Assembly: GCA_030635865.1 (NCBI GenBank)
Contig: DAOVYA010000049.1
Span: 1-8,865 of the forward strand
Reading direction: 5' to 3'
DNA length: 8,865 nucleotides
From: Gammaproteobacteria bacterium
Lineage (GTDB): Bacteria; Pseudomonadota; Gammaproteobacteria; UBA9214
Shown here in pieces: positions 1 to 7,518 of the stretch (within the stretch, counting starts at the first letter, position 1; each line of letters begins with the position of its first letter). A program made the position numbers and the translations under genes. The notes below the pieces were generated by a model. The model was not told the DNA's origin. It searched no databases and worked only from the letters and a program-made list of their open reading frames with translations.

Positions 1-231
1 AACATTTTTCGAGCAAAGACGCAAAGGCGCAAAAAAATAACTTCTTTTTACCGATCTGAATCAATCTTTGGCGCTATAGACAGGATGCAGACCCGAAGGA
101 TCCGAATCCGGGCTATATGACTTTCCGGAATGACCTGATGATTTACTCTGTGCCCTATGTGGGGAATGTTTTGGGTTTTAGCCTTGGTTTTGGTTTTCTT
201 TGCGCCTTTGCGTCTTTGCGCGAGAAATGTT
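1..231 (-). repeat. MITE-like repeat element, copy A (possibly cut by the window edge)
   Basis: The two ends are inverted repeats: bases 1-33 and 199-231 are reverse complements at 31 of 33 positions, both built on the core CGCAAAGACGCAAAGGCGCA. The interior (about 106-165) matches the reverse complement of 1203-1260 in copy B, including TTCCGGAATGACCTGAT and TTTACTCTGTG. Bases 176-198 carry a TTTTAGCCTTGGTTTTGG tract also found at both ends of copy B. The element may extend to about 263, where TACCC..GTG...GT.GCAA resembles the outer end of B. No transposase or plausible protein is encoded, so it is a non-autonomous element or an expanded intergenic repeat. The strand is set to minus because copy B, in the opposite orientation, is called plus. 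The left edge could lie outside the window. Confidence 0.8.
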
Positions 232-275
232 TTGATTATTTACCCGGTGACCCATGTAGCAACAGGGCTTGAAGA

Positions 276-1049
276 CTACAAGTCGTAGTCGTAATCCATG
301 ATCAACGGCGCATGATCTGAAAAACGCCTGTCCTTGTAGATACGCGCCGCCTGCACGGCCTTGCCGATACCGGGTGTCGTAACCTGGTAGTCGATGCGCC
401 AACCGACGTTTTTTGCCCAGGCCTGCCCGCGGTTTGACCACCAGGTGTACTGGTCCGGCTTTTCGTTCACGACACGAAATGCATCAACGAAACCCGCCGG
501 ACCGAAAAGTTCATCCATCCAGGCGCGCTCCTCGGGAAGAAAGCCGGAATTTTTCCGGTTGCCGCGCCAGTTCTTCAGGTCAATCTCCCTGTGTGCAATA
601 TTCCAGTCACCGCACAGCACGTACTCACGCCGCTTCAACCTGAGTTTGCGCAAGTAAGGCATGAAACGCTCGAGAAAACCGAACTTGATGGCCTGGCGCT
701 CCTCGCTGGAGGAGCCTGAGGGCAGGTAAACTGAAACAACACTGAGCGCCCCGTAGCGCACCTCTATATAACGCCCTTCCGCATCCATATCCGGCCAACC
801 CAACCCGGAAATGACCTTGTCGGGTTTACGCCTGCTGTAAATGGCAACGCCGCTATAGCCCTTCTTTTCAGCGTCATGGAAAAAGGCATGCCAGCCCCGC
901 GGCCGGAACACCTTGTCCTCCAGTTGCCAGACCTGAGCCTTTGTTTCCTGGATACAAACCACATCGGCGCGCTGGCGCACCATCCACTGGAAGAAGCCTT
1001 TTTTTGCGGCTGCACGAATCCCGTTTATATTGACCGTAATGATGCGCAT
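276..1049 (-). CDS. xth: Exodeoxyribonuclease III / Crc-family endonuclease-exonuclease-phosphatase protein
   Basis: A 257-residue protein of the EEP (ExoIII/AP endonuclease) superfamily. Enzymes of this type cut DNA at abasic sites and degrade duplex DNA from the 3' end during base-excision repair in the cytoplasm. The expected active-site set is present: N7 in the VNINGIRA start, E35 in QETK, Y108 in SVYLPSG, D148 and N150 in CGDWN, D220 in WRIDY, and D245-H246 in FSDHAPL. Length and ending (HAPLIMDYDYDL) fit the branch that contains Pseudomonas Crc, as does the nearby pyrE. As I recall it, Crc has lost several of these residues, while this protein keeps them, so nuclease activity is inferred. 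The ATG start coincides with the conserved N-terminal beta strand; the ribosome-binding site is weak (GGGA five bases upstream). The gene is monocistronic and bracketed by inverted repeat elements. Confidence 0.9.
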   Translation of the reverse strand: MRIITVNINGIRAAAKKGFFQWMVRQRADVVCIQETKAQVWQLEDKVFRPRGWHAFFHDAEKKGYSGVAIYSRRKPDKVISGLGWPDMDAEGRYIEVRYGALSVVSVYLPSGSSSEERQAIKFGFLERFMPYLRKLRLKRREYVLCGDWNIAHREIDLKNWRGNRKNSGFLPEERAWMDELFGPAGFVDAFRVVNEKPDQYTWWSNRGQAWAKNVGWRIDYQVTTPGIGKAVQAARIYKDRRFSDHAPLIMDYDYDL

Positions 1050-1077
1050 GTTTTTCCCGTCTCAATTCGGCGTGTAT

Positions 1078-1107
1078 GATATAGCAAGTTATTTAGACAT
1101 GCCCCAA
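1078..1107 (-). promoter_or_regulatory. Possible sigma70 promoter for the xth gene
   Basis: On the minus strand TTGGGG (1107-1102) and TATATC (1083-1078) are separated by 18 bases and lie about 30 to 60 bases upstream of the xth ATG. The match to the consensus is only fair. It lies outside repeat element B, in the unique sequence 1050-1125. Confidence 0.3.
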
Positions 1108-1125
1108 CCTTATGAGACCTGCTTT

Positions 1126-1367
1126 TGCCACGGAGAAAGAACATTCTCGCGCAAAGATGCAAAGGCGCAGAGAAAACCAAAACCAGGGTTAAAAAATAAT
1201 TTTCCGCAGAGGACACAGAGTAAATAATCAGGTCATTCCGGAAAGTGACATAGTCCGGATGAAGCAATTTGGAATCCAGGCTATACGGCTGTGGCTTTAG
1301 CCTTGGTTTTCTTTGCGTCTTTGCGCGATATTTATTTTTTATGTACCCTCTGTGCTCTCTGTGGCAA
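1126..1367 (+). repeat. MITE-like repeat element, copy B, directly upstream of pyrE
   Basis: This is the second copy of element A, in inverted orientation. The left arm (1140-1190) contains CGCGCAAAGATGCAAAGGCG followed by an A-rich tract that matches the reverse complement of 176-231. The centre (1203-1260) matches A at roughly nine positions in ten. The right arm (1286-1337) repeats TTTAGCCTTGGTTTT and CTTTGCGTCTTTGCGCGA, with about eight bases missing from the core. Outer ends are also inverted: GCCACGGAGA at 1127-1136 and its counterpart, ending in CTCTGTGGC, at 1344-1365. A second motif, GCAGAGGACACAGAG, occurs at 1206-1220. No protein is encoded. Its right boundary lies about 17 bases before the pyrE start codon, so pyrE must use a promoter within or beyond the element. 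Confidence 0.85.
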
Positions 1368-1383
1368 TAATGAAATTTTCTTT

Positions 1384-2028
1384 ATGAAAGATTACCAGCA
1401 CGAATTTATAGACTTCGCCATTGAAGCCGGAGTGCTGCGCTTTGGTGACTTCACCCTGAAATCCGGACGCACCAGCCCGTATTTCTTCAATGCCGGGCTC
1501 TTCAATACCGGCGCACAGCTGGCACGACTCGGGCGCTTCTATGCACAGGCCATTACCGACAGCAAAATCGGCTTTGACGTCCTGTTTGGCCCGGCCTACA
1601 AGGGTATCCCCCTGGCAGCGGCGACCAGCATTGCACTGGCCGATCATCACCAGCGGAACGTGCCCTGGTGCTTTAACCGCAAGGAGGCCAAGGACCACGG
1701 TGAAGGCGGCAATCTGGTCGGCTCTGATCTTGCCGGCAGGATACTGGTAATTGATGATGTCATCACCGCAGGCACTGCGATCCGCGAATCAGTCGACATC
1801 ATCCAGGCGGCAGGCGCAACGCTTTCCGGTGTCGTTATTGCACTCGACCGTCAGGAGCGCGGCCAGGGTGATCGCTCTGCCATCCAGGAAGTCGAACAAT
1901 CACTCGGCGTCAACGTCACCAGCATTATTCAACTTGAACACCTGCTGGAATACCTGCAGGACAAACCAGGGCATGAACAGGACGTTGCAAAAATACAGGT
2001 CTACCGGGAGCAGTACAGCGTATCCTGA
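1384..2028 (+). CDS. pyrE: Orotate phosphoribosyltransferase
   Basis: PyrE joins orotate to PRPP to make orotidine 5'-monophosphate, the fifth step of pyrimidine synthesis, as a cytoplasmic homodimer. The 214-residue product aligns end to end with my memory of E. coli PyrE (213 residues). It has [19 protein letters not shown] (25-43), FGPAYKGIP (68-76), the flexible catalytic loop [12 protein letters not shown] (98-109, with K100, K103 and H105) and the PRPP-binding loop [11 protein letters not shown] (122-132). The ATG at 1384 is chosen because [12 protein letters not shown] matches the family start. The frame stays open upstream to 1291, but that part translates the repeat element and is not PyrE-like. 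There is no Shine-Dalgarno sequence. A five-codon frame (ATG at 1370) ends in a TGA that overlaps the start codon (ATGA), so coupled initiation is possible. Confidence 0.97.
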   Translation: MKDYQHEFIDFAIEAGVLRFGDFTLKSGRTSPYFFNAGLFNTGAQLARLGRFYAQAITDSKIGFDVLFGPAYKGIPLAAATSIALADHHQRNVPWCFNRKEAKDHGEGGNLVGSDLAGRILVIDDVITAGTAIRESVDIIQAAGATLSGVVIALDRQERGQGDRSAIQEVEQSLGVNVTSIIQLEHLLEYLQDKPGHEQDVAKIQVYREQYSVS

Positions 2029-2039
2029 TAGCATGCAAT

Positions 2040-2063
2040 AAAAAAGAGGCCGTGTACTTTTTT
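2040..2063 (+). terminator. Weak candidate terminator after pyrE
   Basis: AAAAAAG at 2040-2046 can pair with CTTTTTT at 2057-2063 around a ten-base loop, 12 bases after the pyrE stop. An outer pair, CCTGATA (2024-2030) and TATCAGG (2063-2069), could extend it. The stem is AT-rich, so it is a poor rho-independent terminator in either direction. Confidence 0.3.
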
Positions 2064-2129
2064 ATCAGGTATTTCAATTAATTGCCGGAAACATATACAG
2101 ACACTCGTCGACCTTGTTTATCTTTACGG

Positions 2130-2167
2130 CTTTGCCTACAGGGCAAGGCTGCGAAGCGGCCTTGTAG
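2130..2167 (+). repeat. Dispersed hairpin repeat, copy 1
   Basis: Bases 2141-2167 recur at 7764-7790 with 26 of 27 positions identical. The unit folds as CAAGGC (2144-2149) against GCCTTG (2159-2164) with a nine-base loop. An alternative hairpin pairs bases 2130-2136 with 2142-2148 around TACAG, and the two structures exclude each other. The element lies in the convergent gap between pyrE and the TSUP gene, a usual place for REP-like sequences. Confidence 0.7.
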
Positions 2168-2175
2168 ATTATAGC

Positions 2176-2246
2176 GCGTGAGCAGGAGCGGAAGCTTTGC
2201 CTACAGGGATGTAGGTAAGGGGCGTGAGCAGGAGCGGAAGCTTTGC
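2176..2246 (+). repeat. REP-like cluster: 25-base direct repeats flanking a hairpin
   Basis: Bases 2176-2200 and 2222-2246 are identical over 25 positions (starting GCGTGAGCAGGAGCGG, ending AAGCTTTGC), 46 bases apart. Between them is a strong hairpin: 2195-2205 pairs with 2210-2220 (eleven pairs, two of them G-T) around a GGGA loop, so its core reads CCTACAGGGATGTAGG. The 15 bases GCTTTGCCTACAGGG at 2194-2208 also occur at 2129-2143, linking this cluster with the hairpin repeat to its left. It could act as a bidirectional terminator or mRNA stabiliser for the convergent genes, but there is no T-tract. Confidence 0.75.
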
Positions 2247-2258
2247 GCGAAACTTTCC

Positions 2259-3014
2259 TCATCCGATAACCAGCTTTATACCCACCAGCAAGGTCACGAT
2301 TTCGAATGCGCGCTTGATCCAGCGGTTGCCCGACTTGATGGCCATGTGGGCACCGAGGTAACCACCGATCAATGACCCGGCCAGCAGGGCCGGTAACCAG
2401 TTCCAGCGAATCTCGGTCAGCATCCCCAGTGTTATTGCGCCGGTGCTGTTCCAGAACAGGCCGACCAGGATCAATGTATAGGCAATCGCCCGACGGTAGT
2501 CCAGGCCAAACCAGCGTACCAGCCAAATAGTTACGAACAGCCCGGTACCGGACGTCAGCGAACCGTTCAAGATACCGATCCCGAACAGCACCAGCCCGCC
2601 AATCAGCTCGCCCTGGCGATCACGGTGGGCACGTTGCACGCTCTGCCCCAATTCCGGGTTCAGCCACGAATAAATCCCCAATCCTGCTGTCAAAACACCG
2701 AGCGCCACCTCCGCACTGCGCTCATTGACATTGAGTATGACATTGGCGCCAACCACGACCCCGGGCAGTCCAGATACCAGGATAGTCCCCGCTAAACGGC
2801 GTTCCAGTCGCTCCTCTCTCAAGTGCCTGATGGTTGCGCCGATACCCAAGGCAACACTGGCAACCTTGTGCGTCGCCAGGGCCACGGCAAAAGGCAGCCC
2901 GAGGAAAATAAGGGCCGGCAACTGGATCAAACCGGCCCCGCCTCCTGAAAAGGCAGAGAACAGGTTGGCCACCAGGGAAATCAGGAAAAGGGCAACTTGC
3001 TCCAGTGCATTCAC
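2259..3014 (-). CDS. TauE/SafE (TSUP) family membrane transporter
   Basis: A 251-residue, very hydrophobic protein with about eight predicted membrane segments (roughly residues 6-22, 28-44, 46-61, 76-95, 103-118, 137-170, 177-198, 205-226 and 236-250, some of them adjoining). The family mark is the glycine-rich FSGGGAGLIQLPALIFLGLP (22-41) followed by ALATHKVASVALGIGA (45-60). A related glycine-rich hairpin, NGSLTSGTGLF (150-160), starts the second half, fitting the two-fold repeat of TSUP proteins. The family moves sulfite, sulfonates or other small organic anions across the inner membrane; the substrate here cannot be told. The start is GTG at 3014, supported by AGGG seven bases upstream; a nearby ATG at 3010 is out of frame. 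It is convergent with pyrE and divergent from the DUF4124 gene, so it is probably transcribed alone. Confidence 0.88.
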   Translation of the reverse strand: MNALEQVALFLISLVANLFSAFSGGGAGLIQLPALIFLGLPFAVALATHKVASVALGIGATIRHLREERLERRLAGTILVSGLPGVVVGANVILNVNERSAEVALGVLTAGLGIYSWLNPELGQSVQRAHRDRQGELIGGLVLFGIGILNGSLTSGTGLFVTIWLVRWFGLDYRRAIAYTLILVGLFWNSTGAITLGMLTEIRWNWLPALLAGSLIGGYLGAHMAIKSGNRWIKRAFEIVTLLVGIKLVIG

Positions 3015-3103
3015 AGTCGTACCCTGTTGGCGCTAGTATATGTAATGGATATCATGTCAGGCATCTTTAAGGATACCGCTTACACAACGGCAATTGTTAA
3101 CCG
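3015..3103. promoter_or_regulatory. Divergent intergenic region between the TSUP and DUF4124 genes
   Basis: These 89 bases must hold the promoters of both divergent genes. On the minus strand a TATACT (3040-3035) is a good -10 box about 20 bases before the TSUP GTG codon, but the best -35-like CTGACA lies only 14 bases away. On the plus strand I see no convincing promoter or ribosome-binding site before the DUF4124 ATG. No clear operator is visible. Confidence 0.3.
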
Positions 3104-3751
3104 ATGAGATTACACCCGAGAATTGTTTTTTCGACACTACTTTCATTCACCCTTTTGTATGGGTCAATGGCCGGAGCAGGGATGTATAAATGGGTCGATG
3201 ACAAGGGTGAAGTCCACTACGGTGACCGCATTCCTCCTGAATACTCTGACAGGGAGCGCAAAAAAATCAATGAACGGGGCAGAACCCTGAAGGTGTACGA
3301 GGCCGCCAGGACCCCCGAGGAAATCGCTGAAGCAAGACGCCTTAGGGCCATCAAACTGGAGCAGGAGAAACTGGCTGCCGAAGAAGCGAGAAAAGACCAC
3401 ATCCTGATGGCAACCTACTCCAGTGAGGATGACATGCTGAAAACACGGGATGGCAAGCTGTCTTCACTTGAAGGCCTGATACAGCTGACCTACCGGCGCA
3501 ATGAATCCATGAACAGGCGCATTAAGCAACTTACCGAGGATGCCGCGGACTTCGAGCGCAGCGGAAAAATGGTGCCCGATATACTTAAGCGTCAGATCGA
3601 GAACATCCGCACACAGACTAGTGAAAACAAAACCTTTATACTGGTAAAAAAGCAGGAACAGGATGTATTAAACAGGCAGTTCCAGAAAGATATCGCACGC
3701 TTCCGCGAGCTGAAAGAACAGAAAGAAATGAAAGCACAGAAGAGGCGCTAG
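3104..3751 (+). CDS. Secreted DUF4124-domain coiled-coil protein
   Basis: A 215-residue protein that begins with a signal peptide: a basic MRLHPR start, a hydrophobic stretch from about 7 to 22, and a likely cleavage after AGA (residue 25). The mature end opens with the DUF4124 signature, MYKWVDDKGEVHYGDRIPPE (27-46), a short beta-rich module seen at the N-terminus of many gammaproteobacterial envelope proteins. The rest (about 48-215) is highly charged and helical, rich in E, K, R and Q, and probably coiled-coil, ending in a basic tail (KAQKRR). It has no cysteine, so it is not a lipoprotein. It likely acts in the periplasm as a structural or binding protein; its true function is unknown. 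It ends 13 bases from the converging argB, with no terminator between. No Shine-Dalgarno sequence is visible, but the signal peptide fixes the start. Confidence 0.85.
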   Translation: MRLHPRIVFSTLLSFTLLYGSMAGAGMYKWVDDKGEVHYGDRIPPEYSDRERKKINERGRTLKVYEAARTPEEIAEARRLRAIKLEQEKLAAEEARKDHILMATYSSEDDMLKTRDGKLSSLEGLIQLTYRRNESMNRRIKQLTEDAADFERSGKMVPDILKRQIENIRTQTSENKTFILVKKQEQDVLNRQFQKDIARFRELKEQKEMKAQKRR

Positions 3752-3764
3752 CCCGGACTGGTAC

Positions 3765-4685
<921 letters not shown>

Positions 4686-4739
4686 TCAATTCGTATTGCT
4701 GCAGAGTGTACGCGGGAAAAAGGTGTTGTAACAAGTGGT

Positions 4740-4760
4740 CCGGGGTTATTCAGGCCCCGG
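4740..4760 (-). terminator. Intercistronic hairpin just after algC
   Basis: CCGGGG (4740-4745) pairs with CCCCGG (4755-4760) around a nine-base loop, four bases after the algC TGA. There is no T-run directly after it on the minus strand (the first is TTTTT some 20 bases on), so full termination is unlikely. It may protect the 3' end of algC mRNA or reduce read-through into argB. Confidence 0.35.
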
Positions 4761-4764
4761 TAAA

Positions 4765-7437
4765 TCAGAATGGCAAGGCAAGCCCGGCATCGACCTGTTG
4801 CATGACGCGCCTGAATTCACCCATGATGCGCTTCAGGGCCTCATCATTGTCGGCCTCGAATCGCAATACCAGTACCGGTGTGGTATTCGATGCCCGGACC
4901 AGTCCCCAACCATCATCATAGTCGGCACGCAGTCCATCAATCGTGGAGATCGTCGCATCATCGAAATGGGCATTCTCCAGCAGCTTTTTTATGAATACTT
5001 GCGGCTCACCTTCCTGCATCGCCACATTCAGCTCAGGCGTATTAACGTTGTCCGGCAGGCTGGCAAATATTTCCGTGGTCGAACGCTCATCCTTGCCCAG
5101 GATCTCCAGCAGGCGGGCGCTCGCATACAAGGCGTCGTCGAAACCATACCAGCGTTCATTGATAAAGATGTGGCCGCTCATTTCACCCGCCAGCAATGCA
5201 CCGGTTTCCTTTATCTTGGCCTTGATAAAGGAGTGACCGGTCTTCCACATCAGCGGGTTGCCGCCGTGTTCGCGGATAACCGTGTCGAGATGGCGCGTAC
5301 ACTTCACATCATAAATAATCTGCCCACCCGGATTCCGCTTGAGGATATCCATGGCATACAGCATCAGAACACGGTCCGGCCAGACAATGGTTCCATCAGA
5401 AGTCACCACCCCGAGGCGATCACCGTCGCCGTCAAAGGCCAGGCCAATATCAGCCTGGTTTGCGGCCACGGCATTAATCAGGTCCTTCAGATTCTCGGGC
5501 TTGCTCGGGTCCGGGTGGTGGTTCGGGAAGTTGCCATCCACCTCACAGAACAGCTCGGTCACGATGCAGCCAAGCTTGTTCAGCAGCTTCGGTACTACTC
5601 CGCCGGCAACCCCGTTGCCGCAGTCGACCACCACCTTGAGCGGTTTATCTACGGTGACATCGCCGCAGACGCGTTCGATGTAGTCGGGAACGATGTCAAG
5701 CGTATCCACCCTGCCCTGGCCGGAAATAAAATTCCTCGCCTCGATACGCTCGCGCAACTGCTGAATGGACTCGCCCGACAGGGTTTCACCGTCAATGACA
5801 ATTTTCAGGCCATTGTAATCCGGCGGGTTGTGACTGCCGGTCACGACAACACCGCTATGGGTATCCAGGTAGTGTGTCGCAAAGTACAGGACCGGCGTCG
5901 GTACACAACCGATGTCCTTCACATTGCAGCCCGTTTCCGTAATACCTTCTATCAAGGCCCCGGAAAGTTCGGGGCCCGACAAGCGGCCATCGCGACCCAC
6001 TACAATCGTATCCCGCCCGCGTTGCAGGGTCTCACTGCCAATGGCGCTGCCGATCAGTTTAACTGCAGCAATCGTCAGCGTCTGGTCAACCACTCCACGA
6101 ATGTCATAGGCCCTGAATATTGACGCATCAATACTGACCTCGCCCTCGATGTCTGGTTTCTTATCCAGCGGATCTTCCTCCACGATCAGGTTATCACTCG
6201 GTATAGCGGAATTATAATCAGCCGCCACCCCCTCTTTCATGTCCGGGACTATAGCCCCTTCTTCTGCAACCCCGGTATCCGGTGCTTGCGTATTTCCCGG
6301 TTCAGGCGCTTCGTTCCGCTCACGCGGTGCAACGACACCCGCTTTATGGGAAAGCCCGCCACCGGCAAGCTGGGTCATAAACTCGACCGTTTCCCGCATC
6401 TCGGCCAGGCCAACGGGGTATTCACGCCGCACGCGCCCGTCACGGTAATCCTTGACCAGGGTCGCCATGCTGGCCTGATCCAGGCGCAACGCATTATTGA
6501 GCCGGCGGAACAGCATCATGATCAGGGCTATTATAACCGTGGCTGCGGACAAAAACGCCCCCAGTGCCCAAATACTCAGGTTACCCAGGTACACCACGCC
6601 ACTCACGGCCGGCCAGTAAGCAACCAGCCAGCGACTGTCCCCGATATTCAACACCCGTTCCGCATCACCGGCTTTCAGCGCCTGGTCACCTGAAGTGGCA
6701 ACCTTGACCGGCACACCCTTGACACCGGGCTGCTGCAACTCGATATAGCCACTGAGTTCATGCAGACTATCCAGGATACCCTGTAAAATGTCATTGGATA
6801 ATGACAACATGATATACCCGACCACACCGCTTCCTGCCGGGTCCATTACCCGGCGCACAATATTCACGTGTTGCTGCGGGGTATTTAACAGGTGTACCTC
6901 GATGGGCGGCACCTGTTCACCCAGTTCTGCAACACCTATCTGCGTCAGTGCCGCATAACCGAGTGGCGGTGACGCCTGCATGTCTATCTCCTTGATACCC
7001 GGTGGCAGCAAGCGCACATTGATTGCAGCCGGGTACACGTAACGAAGTGATTCTTCTTTTGCCCGTAACGCACCCTGATCACCGCTCATAAATAACCCGG
7101 AAATATCGGGGTCCTTGGCCAGCATCGATACACTTGCATTATAGTGCTCCACTACAGCCGAGACGCGTGCCGCCACCTGTTGCGTAACCATGCTGGTTTC
7201 ATTATCAATGGCACGCATGATAGAGCCTGACATTAACTGGAAACTGAACGCGGCAAGTACACCCAGCAATAACACGGCTGCAACCAGAAGTTGCAGGCGA
7301 ACCGTTGCAAGGCTGGCAGTCTTGCTGCCGTCCGCGAGCCGCGACAGCAGCTTCGGTGCCGGTTTGTCGCCTGTTTTCTGCTTGCGCCTGAAAAGATTAG
7401 CTAGCGAAAACTTCATTGTAGTTTCAGCTTCGTCCAT
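4765..7437 (-). CDS. algC: Phosphomannomutase/phosphoglucomutase with membrane sensor-like N-terminus
   Basis: The C-terminal half (about 437-890) is a complete phosphohexomutase that interconverts mannose or glucose 6- and 1-phosphates for LPS, exopolysaccharide and nucleotide-sugar synthesis. It contains FRAYDIRG (441-448), the phosphoserine loop TGSHNPPDYNG with S535, the metal site DGDGDR (669-674), the sugar loop GEMSGH (751-756) and the phosphate loop RASNTTP (848-854). The spacing of these sites and of the C-terminus equals that of 463-residue Pseudomonas AlgC as I remember it (S108, D242, E325, R421). The N-terminal half is extra: a basic cytoplasmic tail, a membrane helix (48-70), about 210 periplasmic residues, a second helix (283-310), a HAMP-like stretch (311-358) and an acidic, proline-rich linker (about 362-435). 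The ATG at 7437 has AAGG six bases upstream; M8 has none. Long AlgC forms are known in other gammaproteobacteria. Confidence 0.95.
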   Translation of the reverse strand: MDEAETTMKFSLANLFRRKQKTGDKPAPKLLSRLADGSKTASLATVRLQLLVAAVLLLGVLAAFSFQLMSGSIMRAIDNETSMVTQQVAARVSAVVEHYNASVSMLAKDPDISGLFMSGDQGALRAKEESLRYVYPAAINVRLLPPGIKEIDMQASPPLGYAALTQIGVAELGEQVPPIEVHLLNTPQQHVNIVRRVMDPAGSGVVGYIMLSLSNDILQGILDSLHELSGYIELQQPGVKGVPVKVATSGDQALKAGDAERVLNIGDSRWLVAYWPAVSGVVYLGNLSIWALGAFLSAATVIIALIMMLFRRLNNALRLDQASMATLVKDYRDGRVRREYPVGLAEMRETVEFMTQLAGGGLSHKAGVVAPRERNEAPEPGNTQAPDTGVAEEGAIVPDMKEGVAADYNSAIPSDNLIVEEDPLDKKPDIEGEVSIDASIFRAYDIRGVVDQTLTIAAVKLIGSAIGSETLQRGRDTIVVGRDGRLSGPELSGALIEGITETGCNVKDIGCVPTPVLYFATHYLDTHSGVVVTGSHNPPDYNGLKIVIDGETLSGESIQQLRERIEARNFISGQGRVDTLDIVPDYIERVCGDVTVDKPLKVVVDCGNGVAGGVVPKLLNKLGCIVTELFCEVDGNFPNHHPDPSKPENLKDLINAVAANQADIGLAFDGDGDRLGVVTSDGTIVWPDRVLMLYAMDILKRNPGGQIIYDVKCTRHLDTVIREHGGNPLMWKTGHSFIKAKIKETGALLAGEMSGHIFINERWYGFDDALYASARLLEILGKDERSTTEIFASLPDNVNTPELNVAMQEGEPQVFIKKLLENAHFDDATISTIDGLRADYDDGWGLVRASNTTPVLVLRFEADNDEALKRIMGEFRRVMQQVDAGLALPF

Positions 7438-7465
7438 AACCTGCCTTGCCGGAAAAATTGATTAA

Positions 7466-7518
7466 TTGCCTGTCAGGCAACTATCGGCAGGTATAAGTAC
7501 ATTATTAAATATGGGAAA
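7466..7518 (-). promoter_or_regulatory. Possible algC promoter with a downstream palindromic operator
   Basis: On the minus strand TTTCCC (7518-7513) and TTATAC (7496-7491) lie 16 bases apart and would start transcription near 7484. Just downstream, 7466-7480 is a perfect 15-base palindrome, TTGCCTGTCAGGCAA, centred on one base. It ends 29 bases before the algC start. That position suits a repressor site, but I recognise no regulator for it. The -35 box is poor. Confidence 0.3.

Noticed and set aside
1..1367. Composite transposon carrying xth
   Set aside because: The flanking elements encode no transposase, and xth next to pyrE is an old arrangement also known in Pseudomonas, so mobility of the gene is not supported.
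2176..2246. CRISPR-like array
   Set aside because: There are only two direct repeats, the spacer is itself a hairpin, and there are no cas genes nearby.
2074..2526. Minus-strand open frame of 150 codons
   Set aside because: It overlaps the TSUP gene in another frame and continues through the intergenic repeats; it has no domain.
4735..6123. 462-codon open frame on the plus strand
   Set aside because: It lies wholly opposite algC, whose catalytic motifs are certain, and its translation has no recognisable domain. It is a shadow of the algC codon pattern.
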